A stretch of 64,000 nt of DNA from Vishniacozyma victoriae (lineage: Eukaryota; Basidiomycota; Tremellomycetes; Tremellales; Bulleribasidiaceae), in contig JADPYG010000001.1 in the NCBI GenBank assembly GCA_017654735.1, positions 682,001-746,000 on the forward strand, in the 5' to 3' direction. The notes beneath the pieces were generated by a model. The model saw only the letters and a list, made by a program, of their open reading frames with translations, was not told where the DNA came from and searched no databases. Of the stretch, positions 50,182 through 60,147 are shown piece by piece; positions within the stretch are counted from its first letter, which is position 1, and every line of letters begins with the position of its first letter. The position numbers were made by a program, and so were the translations under genes.

Positions 50182-51367
50182 TCAACGTTTCAAATCGCCT
50201 AATTCGAAGGTTCTTAGCTTCTTCGATGGCGCATGAGGTAACGGCCTCGTGTAATCCGGTCCTTCTCTAGGTGGAAAGGATGGTCGAGGTCGTTTTTTTG
50301 ACTTGGTAGGGTCGAGGACAGGTTTCGTTTCCTTCCTGCCGGCACGAGGGATCGGGTCACTGCTCGGTCCCTCATCTTTCGGGATGGTCAAAATAGCTTC
50401 CGTTTCTGCCATTGATGTTGTTCGTTCTGAGCCGAGAGCAGCAGGGATTTTGGGAGTGATTGATCGAGTGACGCTGATCCTACTACTAGGCTGTGGCCTC
50501 TTCGTGAAGATGAGACGCCGAGTCTTGGCTAGTTGATTGGGTGATAGTGATCTCGAATCTCGTGTTTCGGGTTTGATCTCGTCCTTGATCTGTATCTTCG
50601 GTGGTGTGGGTCCGGTATCGCCACCGAGTGTCTTTTCGACCTTTTGAATGTATCCGATCACTCGGGACGTATATGCTAAAGCTTGTTTTGCTAATACCGC
50701 TTCATCCTCCCTTTTCGATTGAAGGAGTCTAGCTTGTTTTTCCGAGATACTGAAAGTCAGTTCTAGACTACTTTCCGATACTCTCACGTACGTAGAAGAT
50801 TCACTGGCTACTGTATACCATTCTCGAGATACCCTCCCTGCTTCTTCGTATTCCTGTGCGATGTGATCAGGCATGGCGCGTATGAACAGTTTTGAAGATT
50901 TGTATGGCTTTCTCGAGGACGATGGTCCATCCTTGATTTGAGGCGCAGGGAAATAGCATTCAATGAGGTATAGAATCTTGACGGATACCTTCTTGCCAGG
51001 GGATAATACTGCGGCGATATGCTAAACAATCAGCTGGAACATTGAGGACTGAAGCCTCGCGACTCACATTAAGCCGTAAATCCACAGAAATCTGCCATAA
51101 TCTCCTACTAGCCCTCTCCGCCTCCGCCGCGTATGTCCTAAGCCTCATCCCAGCCTTCTCACTCAGTTCAGCATATTCGCTATCGGGAGCATTGTGTGCG
51201 TCGGATTGATGTACACGGGTGATTTCTTGCTGTAGCTTATCCGCCAGTAGGGCTATGTGCGCGAGGAGCTCCAAAGCTCGAGGGAGTGATTGTAAGTGGA
51301 CTGATGGTGAAAGATGTGCTTCTATAGCTTCGCGGACCAGCTCGAGCGAAGGTGATTGGTCCACCAT
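50182..51367 (-). CDS. unrecognised helical protein with basic disordered tail
   Basis: Six or so exons give about 340 residues. The start MVDQSPSLELVREAIEAHLS leads into helices (ALELLAHIALLADKLQQEIT, EYAELSEKAGMRLRTYAAEA, ERASRRLWQISVDLRLN joined to HIAAVLSPGKK). DGPSSSRKPYKSSKLFIRAM then PDHIAQEYEEAGRVSREWYT follows, another helix (EKQARLLQSKREDEAVLAKQ), and a disordered tail rich in Lys, Arg, Pro and Ser (KRPRPSFPPREG, closing ELGDLKR). A 42-nt intron inside the SREWYT...ISEKQ stretch is in frame whether removed or not. I do not recognise a family; coiled-coil packing plus basic tail could suit a nuclear scaffold, but nothing shows this directly. Head-to-head with the aldo/keto reductase, about 190 bp apart, with TGACGCG repeated twice in the shared promoter. 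Confidence 0.7.
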
Positions 51368-51555
51368 GGTCTTGATATCGTCAGATTAAGCTTGAAGTCA
51401 ATACATGAGCACGGTTGACGGTTGACGCGACTTTTGACGCGTATTGGAGGCCCACAACCGATGACCGCATAGCCGTTCCATGGCCGACGGTCATCTGGGG
51501 GGTACCAAGACCCAGATCCTCATTCTCTCTCTACCATCTCTTAACTTTGAACAAG

Positions 51556-52911
51556 ATGAAGTATGTCAATCTAGGTAAATCAGGTCTCAAGGTCTCTCAG
51601 ATCATCCTAGGGTGTATGTCATACGGTGTCAAGCGTCCTGCCGACAAATGGACCTGGGTTCTTGAGGAGGAGGAAGCTATGAAGCACCTCAAGGTAAGCT
51701 TCAATCTCAACCATTCATGGTATCGACGCTGACAATATAGCATGCCTACGATGCTGGAATCAATGTAAGCTCCTCTCGACATAATCGTCTTACAAGGAAG
51801 AGCTAATGCTCAGACCTTCGATACAGCCGATACCTACTCTCAAGGCCACTCCGAAAGGATCCTCGGTAAATTCATCAAGAAATACGATATCCCAAGAGAG
51901 AGTGTGGTGATCATGACCAAGACATTCTTCGAATGGGGAGATGCAAAAGCACACGGTCCTGCTGGATTCGTCAACAATGCTCGACTGAGTCGAAAGGTGG
52001 GTATTTCACTCCGACTTTGGAGATGAGCTGATGTGAAAGAGGATCTTTGCTGCCGTCAAGGACAGCTGTGAGAGGCTACAGACTGATTATGTCGATGTTT
52101 TCCAGGTACGTCCAGTCCCGACTGATCTCCCGTCAAGACGCTGATGCCTAGTGCCACCGATTCGACAATGATACACCTGTTCGTGAATGCTGCTTGAAAC
52201 TCGGACAAGCGCTGACGTGTAGATTGAAGAAACTATGCAAGCCCTTCACGACATCGTCAAAGATGGCCATGCGAGGTATATCGGCATGTCATCATGTTGG
52301 GCCTGGCAATTCCAGCTCATGCAGCGTGAGTCCCGTACAATCGTTATGTGATAGTGCTGATTCATAGAATACGCCATTCAGAACCGATTGACTCCGTTCA
52401 TTTCGATGCAGAACTTCCACAATGCCATGTACAGGGAGGTACGTCACTTTCTCTTGGTCATAGAAAAGGCTAATGTGGTAGGAAGAACGAGAGATGATGC
52501 CCACACTCCAGCATTTCGGCGTGGGATGTATCCCCTGGTCACCCCTAGCAGGTGGCCGTAAGTCGACTACTTCGAAGTTGAGAACCAAGCTAACATCCAG
52601 ACTTGGCTAGACCACACAGCAAAGATGCCGGTACCGAGCGATCTCAATCTGGCGGTCTACCCGTTTCTGAATCCGCCAAAGCCGTTATTAGCAAGGTGGA
52701 GACTATCGCCAAGAAGAGGAACATCAGTATGGCACAGGTAGCTCTCGCTTGGAGCTTGAGTAAACCATACATCACCGCTCCTATCGTTGGGACTACCAGT
52801 TTGGATAAATTGGACGATTTGATAAAGGGATGTGAAGTTGAGTTGACTGCCGAGGAGATCAAGGAGATCGATGAAGAGTACAAGACACAGTCTGTCATTG
52901 GACACAATTAG
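51556..52911 (+). CDS. aldo/keto reductase
   Basis: NAD(P)H-dependent reductase of the AKR superfamily, closest in style to the fungal versiconal-hemiacetal-acetate-reductase/YakC group. It opens MKYVNLGKSGLKVSQIILGC. The catalytic tetrad is present: Asp and Tyr in NTFDTADTYSQGHSERILG, Lys in SVVIMTKTFFEWG, His in VFQCHRFDNDTP. HARYIGMSSCWAWQFQLMQ, FISMQNFHNAMYREEEREM and PWSPLAGGRLARP continue the barrel. The cofactor loop is SMAQVALAWSLSKPYITAPI with VGTTSLDKLDDLI. The end is KTQSVIGHN. About 350 residues in nine exons. Substrate unknown. Confidence 0.9.
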
Positions 52912-53482
52912 AGAGAGAAGATGCAAAACCGAGAAGATGGATAGACATTCCTTAGTCCTGTAGCGGCATCATACATCAATTGAAAGGGATTGTTTTCTCG
53001 TTCGACGATAGAACAGCTGATCAGGATGGATGACAGTCTATAGCATGCTGAGAAGTCTGACCACTTGTACTTGAACGGGGGTTAGAAGAGTGAGAGAGCT
53101 TTGTCGAAGTGCAGGACGGTGTTTACGGCGCCGGAGCTCCAGCCTGACGCCAGATCGGAATGTTCACGCCGGGCTCCGAGTGTGCCCTGTTTTCCTACGA
53201 AACTATTCTTGCAATCGTCACTATGCCTGATAAAGCGTACAGACCGCCAACGTACGAGTCTCAGCGTAGAATGGAGAGGCCTATTAACCTAAATCTGCGG
53301 TAGAAGTGGTTATCAAACTAATTAACAATGTTGGGCATACACACACGGGAGCGGGGCGCGTCGACCTCGACTGAAACATGAAGCTTAACCTACAGACAAT
53401 TTCCCAAACTCCCCTTCCTTCCACTCACATTTGACTAGATAAATGGCTCAAGCCGGAGACTCGTCCACGCTGCTCATTCCAG
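52912..53482. other. intergenic region, AKR / F-box gene
   Basis: About 570 bp including the F-box gene promoter. GCGCGTCGAC is present near 53356. An ATG at 53443 opens a frame that stops after 45 codons and does not join the F-box protein. No other feature. Confidence 0.4.
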
Positions 53483-55996
53483 ATGCCAACAATCACGCCC
53501 GCACGCCGGCCAGGACCCTACCTGAATGGGCAAACGGTCTTGAAAGTGCCGACGCGCCTGAAGCCTGAAGGAGCCGAGAGTGTCGAGCACGATAGAGGAG
53601 CCCGACAACAAGAGGAAATGAGCTGGGAGCTACGCACCGACACAGTTGGTCCAGCGCGAGAGTACGAAGAGGTGAGCACTTCTTTCGTTCAAGCTGACTC
53701 GTAGCCGTCACTTGGAGAATTGCAAGCTTCACACGCACGTCAACTGACGCATTACAAGAACCTCCTGATACGCGCTCAGAGCGCTTCATCTTCTTCGCTA
53801 CATGATGCTCTAACTAGACTACATGACTTAGAAGGGAAATACGCGAGGCTAGAAGCGGAATATGCTAGGCGTCGGGAAGGGGATCTTGCTAGGGAGAGGG
53901 ATAGTCAGCTTGCCGGACACTTGGGCAGAGGCAGTCTGGCAGAGGCGGTCAAGAGTCTGAGCAAGTCGGAGAGGGTACGGATCCTAGGTATAACGGCTGA
54001 AGGTACGCTTCCCTTTCCGATACGGCACTGCAGCTGATGTCAGCTTGTGATCCATCTGACATCGACGCACAGATAGCCGCACTGGAGAAGTACAAGCGGA
54101 CTCGATTTGACATTCTAGGAAGACTGGGTCCGAAGCTGGCGGTAGTCGTCATGGGGAATCTCGATGTTAACGACATACTGAATCTACGCCTGGTACGTCC
54201 AGTGAAGTAGCTTAGCTCATATCAGGTTTCGCGCAGACACCTCGCTCTGGGTCGAGAGAACGAGCTATGGAAACGTCTATGCCAGCAGCGTAATCCAGCC
54301 AGCAGTCAGTATGCTCATCCAGGCGTGTCAATCCCGCTGCAAGAGGGTCACTGGGAGATGGAATACCGTCGACTGGTCAGGCGTGATAGGAATTGGCGAC
54401 TCGGACTGGTAAGTCTCTACATCCCGCCTCTCACAATTCAGCTAATATTCACAGGCACAAGCAGTCACAGTTTACCCAGGCCACAAGGACCATGTGACCT
54501 CACTCAAGATGACTGGAACGAATCTAATAAGCGGGTCCACCGACGGAAGGTAAGTGACAGACACAAGCTAGAGCCGACTTCAGTATCAGGATCTGGGATG
54601 TACCCCTCCAGTCCCCTTCGGTGTCCCTGAAGCCGTCTGCTATTCTATCCACAGGCTCGGTCTCGTGTCTCGACTACCTGTCCTCGAAAGCTATCCTCGC
54701 TGCTGGATTTAGCGATGTCGGTCGAGTGCAGTTATGGCGCAAGGTCAAAGGCAGCTGGCAATCTGGGCTCGCTCTTGCAGGTCATTCTCATGGTATCAGA
54801 ACTATCACGTGAGTCCTCCTCTCTCACTAGTAGCCTGAGGCTGATGACAGGATGAATGACAAGTATCTCGTTTCAGCGGGAGTCGATAAGGTCCTGGTAG
54901 TCTGGGATGTCGAGACCGGAGAAAAGATCGCCCGATTCGGTCAACAACCGAATACCTCAGGTGGACTTCACCTTGTTCAGGACAAGCTTATCGCTATCAC
55001 GATCGATGAGGTAGTCCGGGCGTATGATATTGGGCTAGGGGAAATGATCAGGCAATTCAAGATCAGTGATCTGTACAAACAGTTGGACTGGGATGCAGAG
55101 GACCGGAAGGCGGTACAAGATGTCGGTGGGGGGTCAGGAGGAAGTGGGATGGTCCAGTGGGCATCTGGAAGTGGGTTGACCGTGACTGTCAGTCTCAATT
55201 GCCCTGAATTGCCATGGTCCAAGCTGATGTCCCAGTGCGCGACAAAGACCCTCATGGTCACCATGAAATGGAATGATGTATCGGCCGACGACGTACCTCC
55301 TACAAAGCCAGCTCCAAGGAGGTCTGCGCCATCAACGCTAGGAACTCCCCGTATCCTGCGATCGGCCACGACGCCAATACCTTCGCCTATCACACCTCAG
55401 CGGCAACGGATGATGTCGATGAAGGCATCATCCATCACTCCAAGTCCACCGACGGCCGGCGCCCCGTCCTCACAAAGTCCTCGAAGTAGACCTATCGCTG
55501 CCAGCCCAGCAATCACGAAGTCCATAAAGACTAGCTCGCCGAGCGTATCATCCCGCATGACCTCCTCGATCGGAACGACGGCTGCGACCTCCGTACAGAG
55601 CGTGAAGCCCATCTCTGCCCTACCAGAGAAGACCGTGCCGAGATTGGTGCCGGATTTATTTCGAGTCCCGCGGATCGTTGAGGTCAGACGAACGCCAGAA
55701 GTAGAAAGAGGAGTCTTCGACCCAAATTCGGGCCGGGTCGTAACCAGTACCCGATTTGCAGCTCGAGCGGGGTCCGAGAAGAAGATCTACATTTCAACTG
55801 GGATGACGATGAATGAATTTGGAGGTGCTTGGACCGAGAATACAGCTTCACTTGGGCTGGATACGGCGGCAAAGAGACCGACATGTTTGGCAGTGGATGA
55901 CCACAAGGTCGTTGTGAGTCCCATATACCTAAACTACCATGCTGACGGTCAGTATGGGTGTTCAGACGGATGCATCGTTATCGCTACTTTCTGTTG
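53483..55996 (+). CDS. F-box and WD40-repeat protein
   Basis: F-box/WD40 proteins recruit substrates to SCF ubiquitin ligases. The N-terminal part (MPTITPARRPGPYLNGQTVL) is disordered, then helical with heptads (ALTRLHDLEGKYARLEAEYA-type sequence). The F-box spans LGPKLAVVVMGNLDVNDILN, LRLVSRRHLALGRENELWKR and LCQQ. WD40 blades follow: VYPGHKDHVTSLKMTGTNLI, SGSTDGRIRIWDVP, ILAAGFSDVGRVQLWRK, LAGHSHGIRTIT joined to MNDKYLVSAGVDKVLVVWDV, LVQDKLIAITIDEVVRAYDI. A Ser/Pro/Thr-rich insert of about 140 residues (TPRILRSATTPIPSPITPQR and on) splits the propeller, and the last blade is joined to YGCSDGCIVIATFC. A 48-nt intron at about 55187-55236 is in frame either way. The exact start is uncertain. 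Confidence 0.8.
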
Positions 55997-56256
55997 ACAT
56001 CATAGCCTATGAAGCGATCGCCGTCCTAGAACCAATTGCAAATGAGCGTCGGCCGTGTAAGCCTGATCCTCTTGAGACCGGATTGCTGTGCTTTCTCCAA
56101 AGTCTGTCTTCCAGCTCCACCAATTGAAAGGACCGCTCCTTTGAATTTCGGACTCACAGTCGTGAAAGGAGGACCGATGGACCGACTACTTAAGCAGTTT
56201 CATTCTGCCAGTGGCGAGTCGAGAGTTACTTTCATCATTCTCATCGTTCTTCACGC

Positions 56257-57150
56257 ATGTCAACACCCAGCAGGTCAAATGGCAACGCAGCCACCACCAA
56301 TCCCACGGTCGTCGGTCGTTCAGGTCTGTCTTACGATAGGAGTGCCGTCGAACACATGTCATGGCTTGAAAGGGCTACGAGAGGCGATCAAGAGGGATTG
56401 GATATGATTGTGAGTTCTTGCGAGCGCTGACTGCTGAGACAGGCTGATTGATATGTAGCGCGAGTCGATTGAGACACACCTCACGAATATCGGGACAGAA
56501 GCAGAGTCATTTCGCCCAGACTCGAGGTCATCGAATTTATGGGGTGCCGGTGCTCTTGATCTTTTCCTTGCTCCGCCGCAATTTGACGATGTAGCGTCTC
56601 GCATCGAAAATGCGACCGGTTTGGAGCCTCCGGATGAGCGAGCATCTATTGTCAATATGGCACAGCTTTATATCAGGGGCGCAGCATTGCGTACGCGTCT
56701 CAATGACTTAGGTCATGGAGGATACCATGGAGGCGGGGCCGCAGGATCTGGCAATCGGCAAGGAGGCAATCAGGACGCCGGTACCGTGGACGGAGATGGA
56801 GTCTCCTACACCAATACCGGAGCCGGAGCCGAATCCAGCTCAACCATGCTCACCGAGACACATGTGGATCCCGATCCGATGACAGAGGCCTGGAATTTGA
56901 TTGGACAAGCCACGCGGCCGGGTCCAGAAGCCACCGAAATCCTCCATGTGAGCCGTTGATGGACCTCGATCGATCTGTTATGCTAATGACCCCACAGACC
57001 AACGCATTACGAAGGTCTATAGCCTTTCCCAGGAGGCGCCTAGAGTCAACCAGAATGCAGGGCGGCCTTGATCGTGATGGTATCGGCAGGGGGAACCAGG
57101 AGACTCCGTACCAGGATGAAAGGCCCCAGGGTGCGTGGAAACTACTTTGA
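56257..57150 (+). CDS. unrecognised protein, parent copy of a tandem duplication
   Basis: Three exons encode about 260 residues, MSTPSRSNGNAATTNPTVVG, then SYDRSAVEHMSWLERATRGD, QEGLDMI, RESIETHLTNIGTEAESFRP, LWGAGALDLFLAPPQFDDVA, SRIENATGLEPPDERASIV and a Gly-rich, then acidic, part. The last exon is basic (NALRRSIAFPRRRLESTR, end GAWKLL). No transmembrane segment, signal or known domain was recognised. The intron after DMI starts GTGAGT. A degenerate relative lies directly downstream at 57420-57931, which shares the 24 bases before the ATG, the first residues MST-SR, the intron position and the IE-ATG segment. The function is unknown. It lies just after the F-box gene on the same strand, with about 260 bp between. 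Confidence 0.6.
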
Positions 57151-57419
57151 GTAGATGCGTAGTGGTACATGTATCGTCGTTCTTTCCTCCTTGTTATGGC
57201 ACGACGCCTTGCCGCATCCAAGCCCGGCGCGATTTGAACAATTGCTTGTACATCCGTTTGAGCCTACTCACAGCTCCAATACAAAGAAGTACCAATCCTC
57301 CAAGCCTCGGCCTGGCGAATGAGAATTAGAGGACGATCACAGGACGAGACTCGACTGAACTTCTCTGTAGGCCGGCGAGCCAACCCTCGACCAAGCATCA
57401 TTCCCACCATTTCTCAACA

Positions 57420-57931
57420 ATGTCAACGAACAGCAGACCGTCGACGTCAGCACAGCCACGCCGCGTGCTGAAATGATTGGTGCCTCGGGCTATTAGTACA
57501 ATCCTCGGTTCACGTTCGACGCATGGACAGCGAGGGTGAGACATGGCGCTAAACAAGTCATGACCACAATTGTGAGCGCTGACAAGGGAAGTACTGCGGG
57601 AGAAAGCTGATTGGTATCTAGGATCGGCGTATTCCCCTCTCCTCCCTCGCCAAGGTCATATCTATAGGGCATAGGATCTATCGACGGTTTCTTTGCTGGA
57701 TTGGAGCTTGAGGCGGAGAGGGTTCTCATCGAAGGGGCAACTGGGCAGGAATCCGAAGCGGAGCAAAACGTGGTTGTTACACAGGTACAGAATCGGATCA
57801 GGGCTTTGAACGATGTCCAAACATTGCTTGATGACCATGGCGATGGGGAACATGATAGAGGACACAGTGATGGAAGCAGGGACCTTGGCGCGAGCAGGGA
57901 AGTCGATGGAGATCGACAGGAGGTACATTAA
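57420..57931 (+). pseudogene. decayed tandem copy of the 56257-57150 gene
   Basis: The stretch from 57396 matches the parent from 56233 with the same 24-base distance to the ATG; the start reads ATGTCAACGAACAGCAG against ATGTCAACACCCAGCAG. The ATG frame stops after 18 codons. A second frame continues the alignment (GASGY, stop codon TAG, YNPRF, TFDAWTARVRHGAKQVMTTI) and ends in an intron donor GTGAGC at the same position as in the parent (after Ile). After that intron a frame change is needed to reach SIDGFFAGLELEAE and LIEGATGQESEAEQNVV, which align with ALDLFLAPPQFDDV and RIENATGLEPPDERASIV. At least one stop and two frame changes mark it as non-functional, unless unusual splicing repairs it. 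Confidence 0.65.
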
Positions 57932-58386
57932 AACATCAAGGGTGATAGTGATAATAATTTTGAGAACAAGGATCCAGATAATCGAATGCTAGACGCTCTG
58001 AATTGGAAGGACTTGACCGGGAGGGAGTGCGTGACGGCGCGATCATCTAGTCGATATAACAGAGTCTGCTCGAGTGTGTATGTGTATAGCTCTAATATAC
58101 GACGTGACTTCAATTCGGCGTTGTGTCCGCGTCGACCGCCAGGCCCCAGAACGTGTAAGAAGTCTCGCCAAGGCTTACTACTGCAGTGATTGGCTTCTAA
58201 AGGAGGTTCAGCACACCCTAAACTGCGGTGGACAAAGGAGGGCGTGTGTGACTAGAATCAATCAACGCTTGGCATCGAGAACCTACATAGCATTGTATTA
58301 GTATAAAGCAAGGTATCTCGCTCCAGCATCCTCTTCTTTCCAACACCTTTCAACTTCGAACCAAATTCTCAAATCGAATAAACAAC
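57932..58386. promoter_or_regulatory. promoter region of small protein copy B
   Basis: About 455 bp without a gene. TATAAA is at 58302-58307, 80 bp before the ATG of copy B. No other repeat or exon was recognised. Confidence 0.5.
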
Positions 58387-58766
58387 ATGGGATTCATCGC
58401 TCCAGACCAATCTGCTCTTGAGCAACTTCGAGACCAGGCTCTCTGTAAGTACCCTTCACTACACCCATCTATCATATCCGCTAACGTCCAGCCAACCACA
58501 ATGACTTCTGGTCCCAGAACGGCCATCAACCCGAAGATGGAACCTTCTTCCCCGGTTTCGAAGCGGGCTGGCACGCTGCCATTGAGAAGCTCCAGAATGG
58601 CGAAGAACTCCCTGGAGATCTGGAGCAATGGGCTAAGGATAGTGGAAGTCATCATTGGGAGTTTGAGCATGGGTTTAGGCAGGGTGCGGAGGCTGCCAGG
58701 GGCGCTGGACATCATGAGGAGGATCAGCAGGATCAGCAGGAAGAGGAACATCATGATGAGGAGTAG
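58387..58766 (+). CDS. small protein of unknown family (copy B)
   Basis: Two exons encode about 110 residues: MGFIAPDQSALEQLRDQAL, then SNHNDFWSQNGHQPE, DGTFFPGFEAGWHAAIEKLQ, NGEELPGDLEQWAKDSGSHH, WEFEHGFRQGAEAARGAGHH and an Asp/Glu/Gln/His tail (EEDQQDQQEEEHHDEE). The intron (about 47 nt) interrupts after DQAL, the same place as in copy A at 49156-49615. Compared with copy A it shares the N-terminal MGF--PDQ-AL, the WSQN and DGTFFPGFE-GWH-AI blocks and HGFR-G, but has a longer, strongly acidic and His-rich tail that could bind metals (inference). A TATAAA box 80 bp upstream suggests high or inducible expression. Not recognised as a known family. Confidence 0.82.
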
Positions 58767-59004
58767 TAAGTAATTGACTTCAGGTGCAGGGTATTCATCT
58801 GACATCCAGGTTAACTCGATCTGACCTGGCTTTGTGCAAGAGTATTGTAGTTTGAAGTAGAGACGTTTGATGCAGAAAGTACGCGTCGACGCGACGCGCC
58901 CCGGCGTCTGGGAATTTCAATTTCAGATGCCATCACTACCGTTTTCAAATTCAAACTAAATGTCCACGTTCGACGATTCATGTGCTTGATGCTGTACACT
59001 ATCA

Positions 59005-60084
59005 ATGCTCGCAAGAAGCCCCTTCCTGCGCCTAATACCATTCTTACCATTGATCAACACCCCTCGAGCAAGTCTACACTCTACATTACATCAAGCTCGG
59101 CAATACAGCATGACTCGCGATTTCGATCACTATAAACCCCACTTGTTATCCGTCGTACCTGGTGCCGAGACCGGTCCTGATGGTCCATACGAGGAAGCGG
59201 ATTGGACTGCAAACTTGGATCTTTCGGGGGCTACTACATTCTCCCAAGGCGTTTGGGGAGAGAGGAAGTTACGTGTGCTAGTGCTATACGGCAGTCTCCG
59301 TGAAAGGTGCGCCAATGACATCGATGTGGATGAAAGCTAATGACTAGGTCATACTCCAAGCTGATGGCATTGGAAGCTGCCCGACTGCTTGACAAGATGG
59401 GCTGCGATGTACGAGTCTACGATCCTCAAGGTCTACCAGTCAAAGATGAGATCTCGGTAAACCACGAAAAAGTAGCAGAATTGAGAGGATTGAGCGAATG
59501 GAGTGAGGCCCAGTTCTGGTGTAGTCCGGAACAACACGGGACTATTACTGCTGTTATGAAGAATCAGAGTAAGTCCTCTTCGTAAAGGAAATGAAGGCTG
59601 ATGGATAGTCGACTGGATACCGCTGTCTATTGGGTCAGTCAGGCCAACACAGGGCAAAGTCCTTGGTTTCGCCCAGGTCAGCCACCATCGTGATCCTGAT
59701 ATCCCAGAGCTCATGTTCAGGTCAACGGAGGCAGTCAGTCTTTCAACACGGTCAATCAGCTTCGACAGCTAGGTCGATGGATGAGGATGTTCACGATACC
59801 CAATCAGGTACGTCTCCACTCTTGTTATACGCTGTGCTGATCTCTAGTCATCGCTCCCTATGGCCTGGAAAGCCTTCACCCCAGCAGGCCGGTTGATGCC
59901 ATCTTCAAACCGGGATCGTCTAGTAGACGTCTGCGAAGAGCTGGTCAAGGTCTCGGCAATTGTCCTGCCCCATTTCGATCTCCTAGCGGATAGGTTCAGC
60001 GAACGGACAGAAAAGCTGGAAAAGGGCAGACTACTGACTCAAGCCGAGAAAGAGAAGGAAAAGGATGCGAAGGTTTCAAAATGA
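59005..60084 (+). CDS. ARSH: ArsH-type NADPH-dependent FMN reductase
   Basis: ArsH flavoproteins reduce substrates with NADPH via FMN; bacterial forms detoxify organoarsenicals. The core starts [20 protein letters not shown] with the FMN loop GSLRERS. Further parts are [100 protein letters not shown] and [20 protein letters not shown]; these match ArsH closely. The first 35 residues ([20 protein letters not shown] and on) look like a mitochondrial or other targeting extension; a second ATG at 59110 (MTRDFDHYK) would give the usual start. Five exons. The stop is 64 bases from the stop of the truncated MSH3 on the other strand. A 12-bp palindrome CGCGTCGACGCG sits upstream at 58882-58893. Confidence 0.9.
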
Positions 60085-60147
60085 CATAGCACTAGTTGTA
60101 TGCTTACAAAATAGATATGATAGATATTGTACAATTGATATGGATAC

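Noticed and set aside
53443..53580. ATG at 53443 (MAQAGDSSTLLIPD) as the F-box protein start
   Set aside because: Its frame stops at 53578 and no intron of workable size joins it to the F-box frame.
57701..57931. Open frame ELEAERVLIEGATGQ... as an independent small gene
   Set aside because: Lacks an ATG start and aligns with exon 2 of the parent gene upstream, so it is the remnant of the tandem copy.
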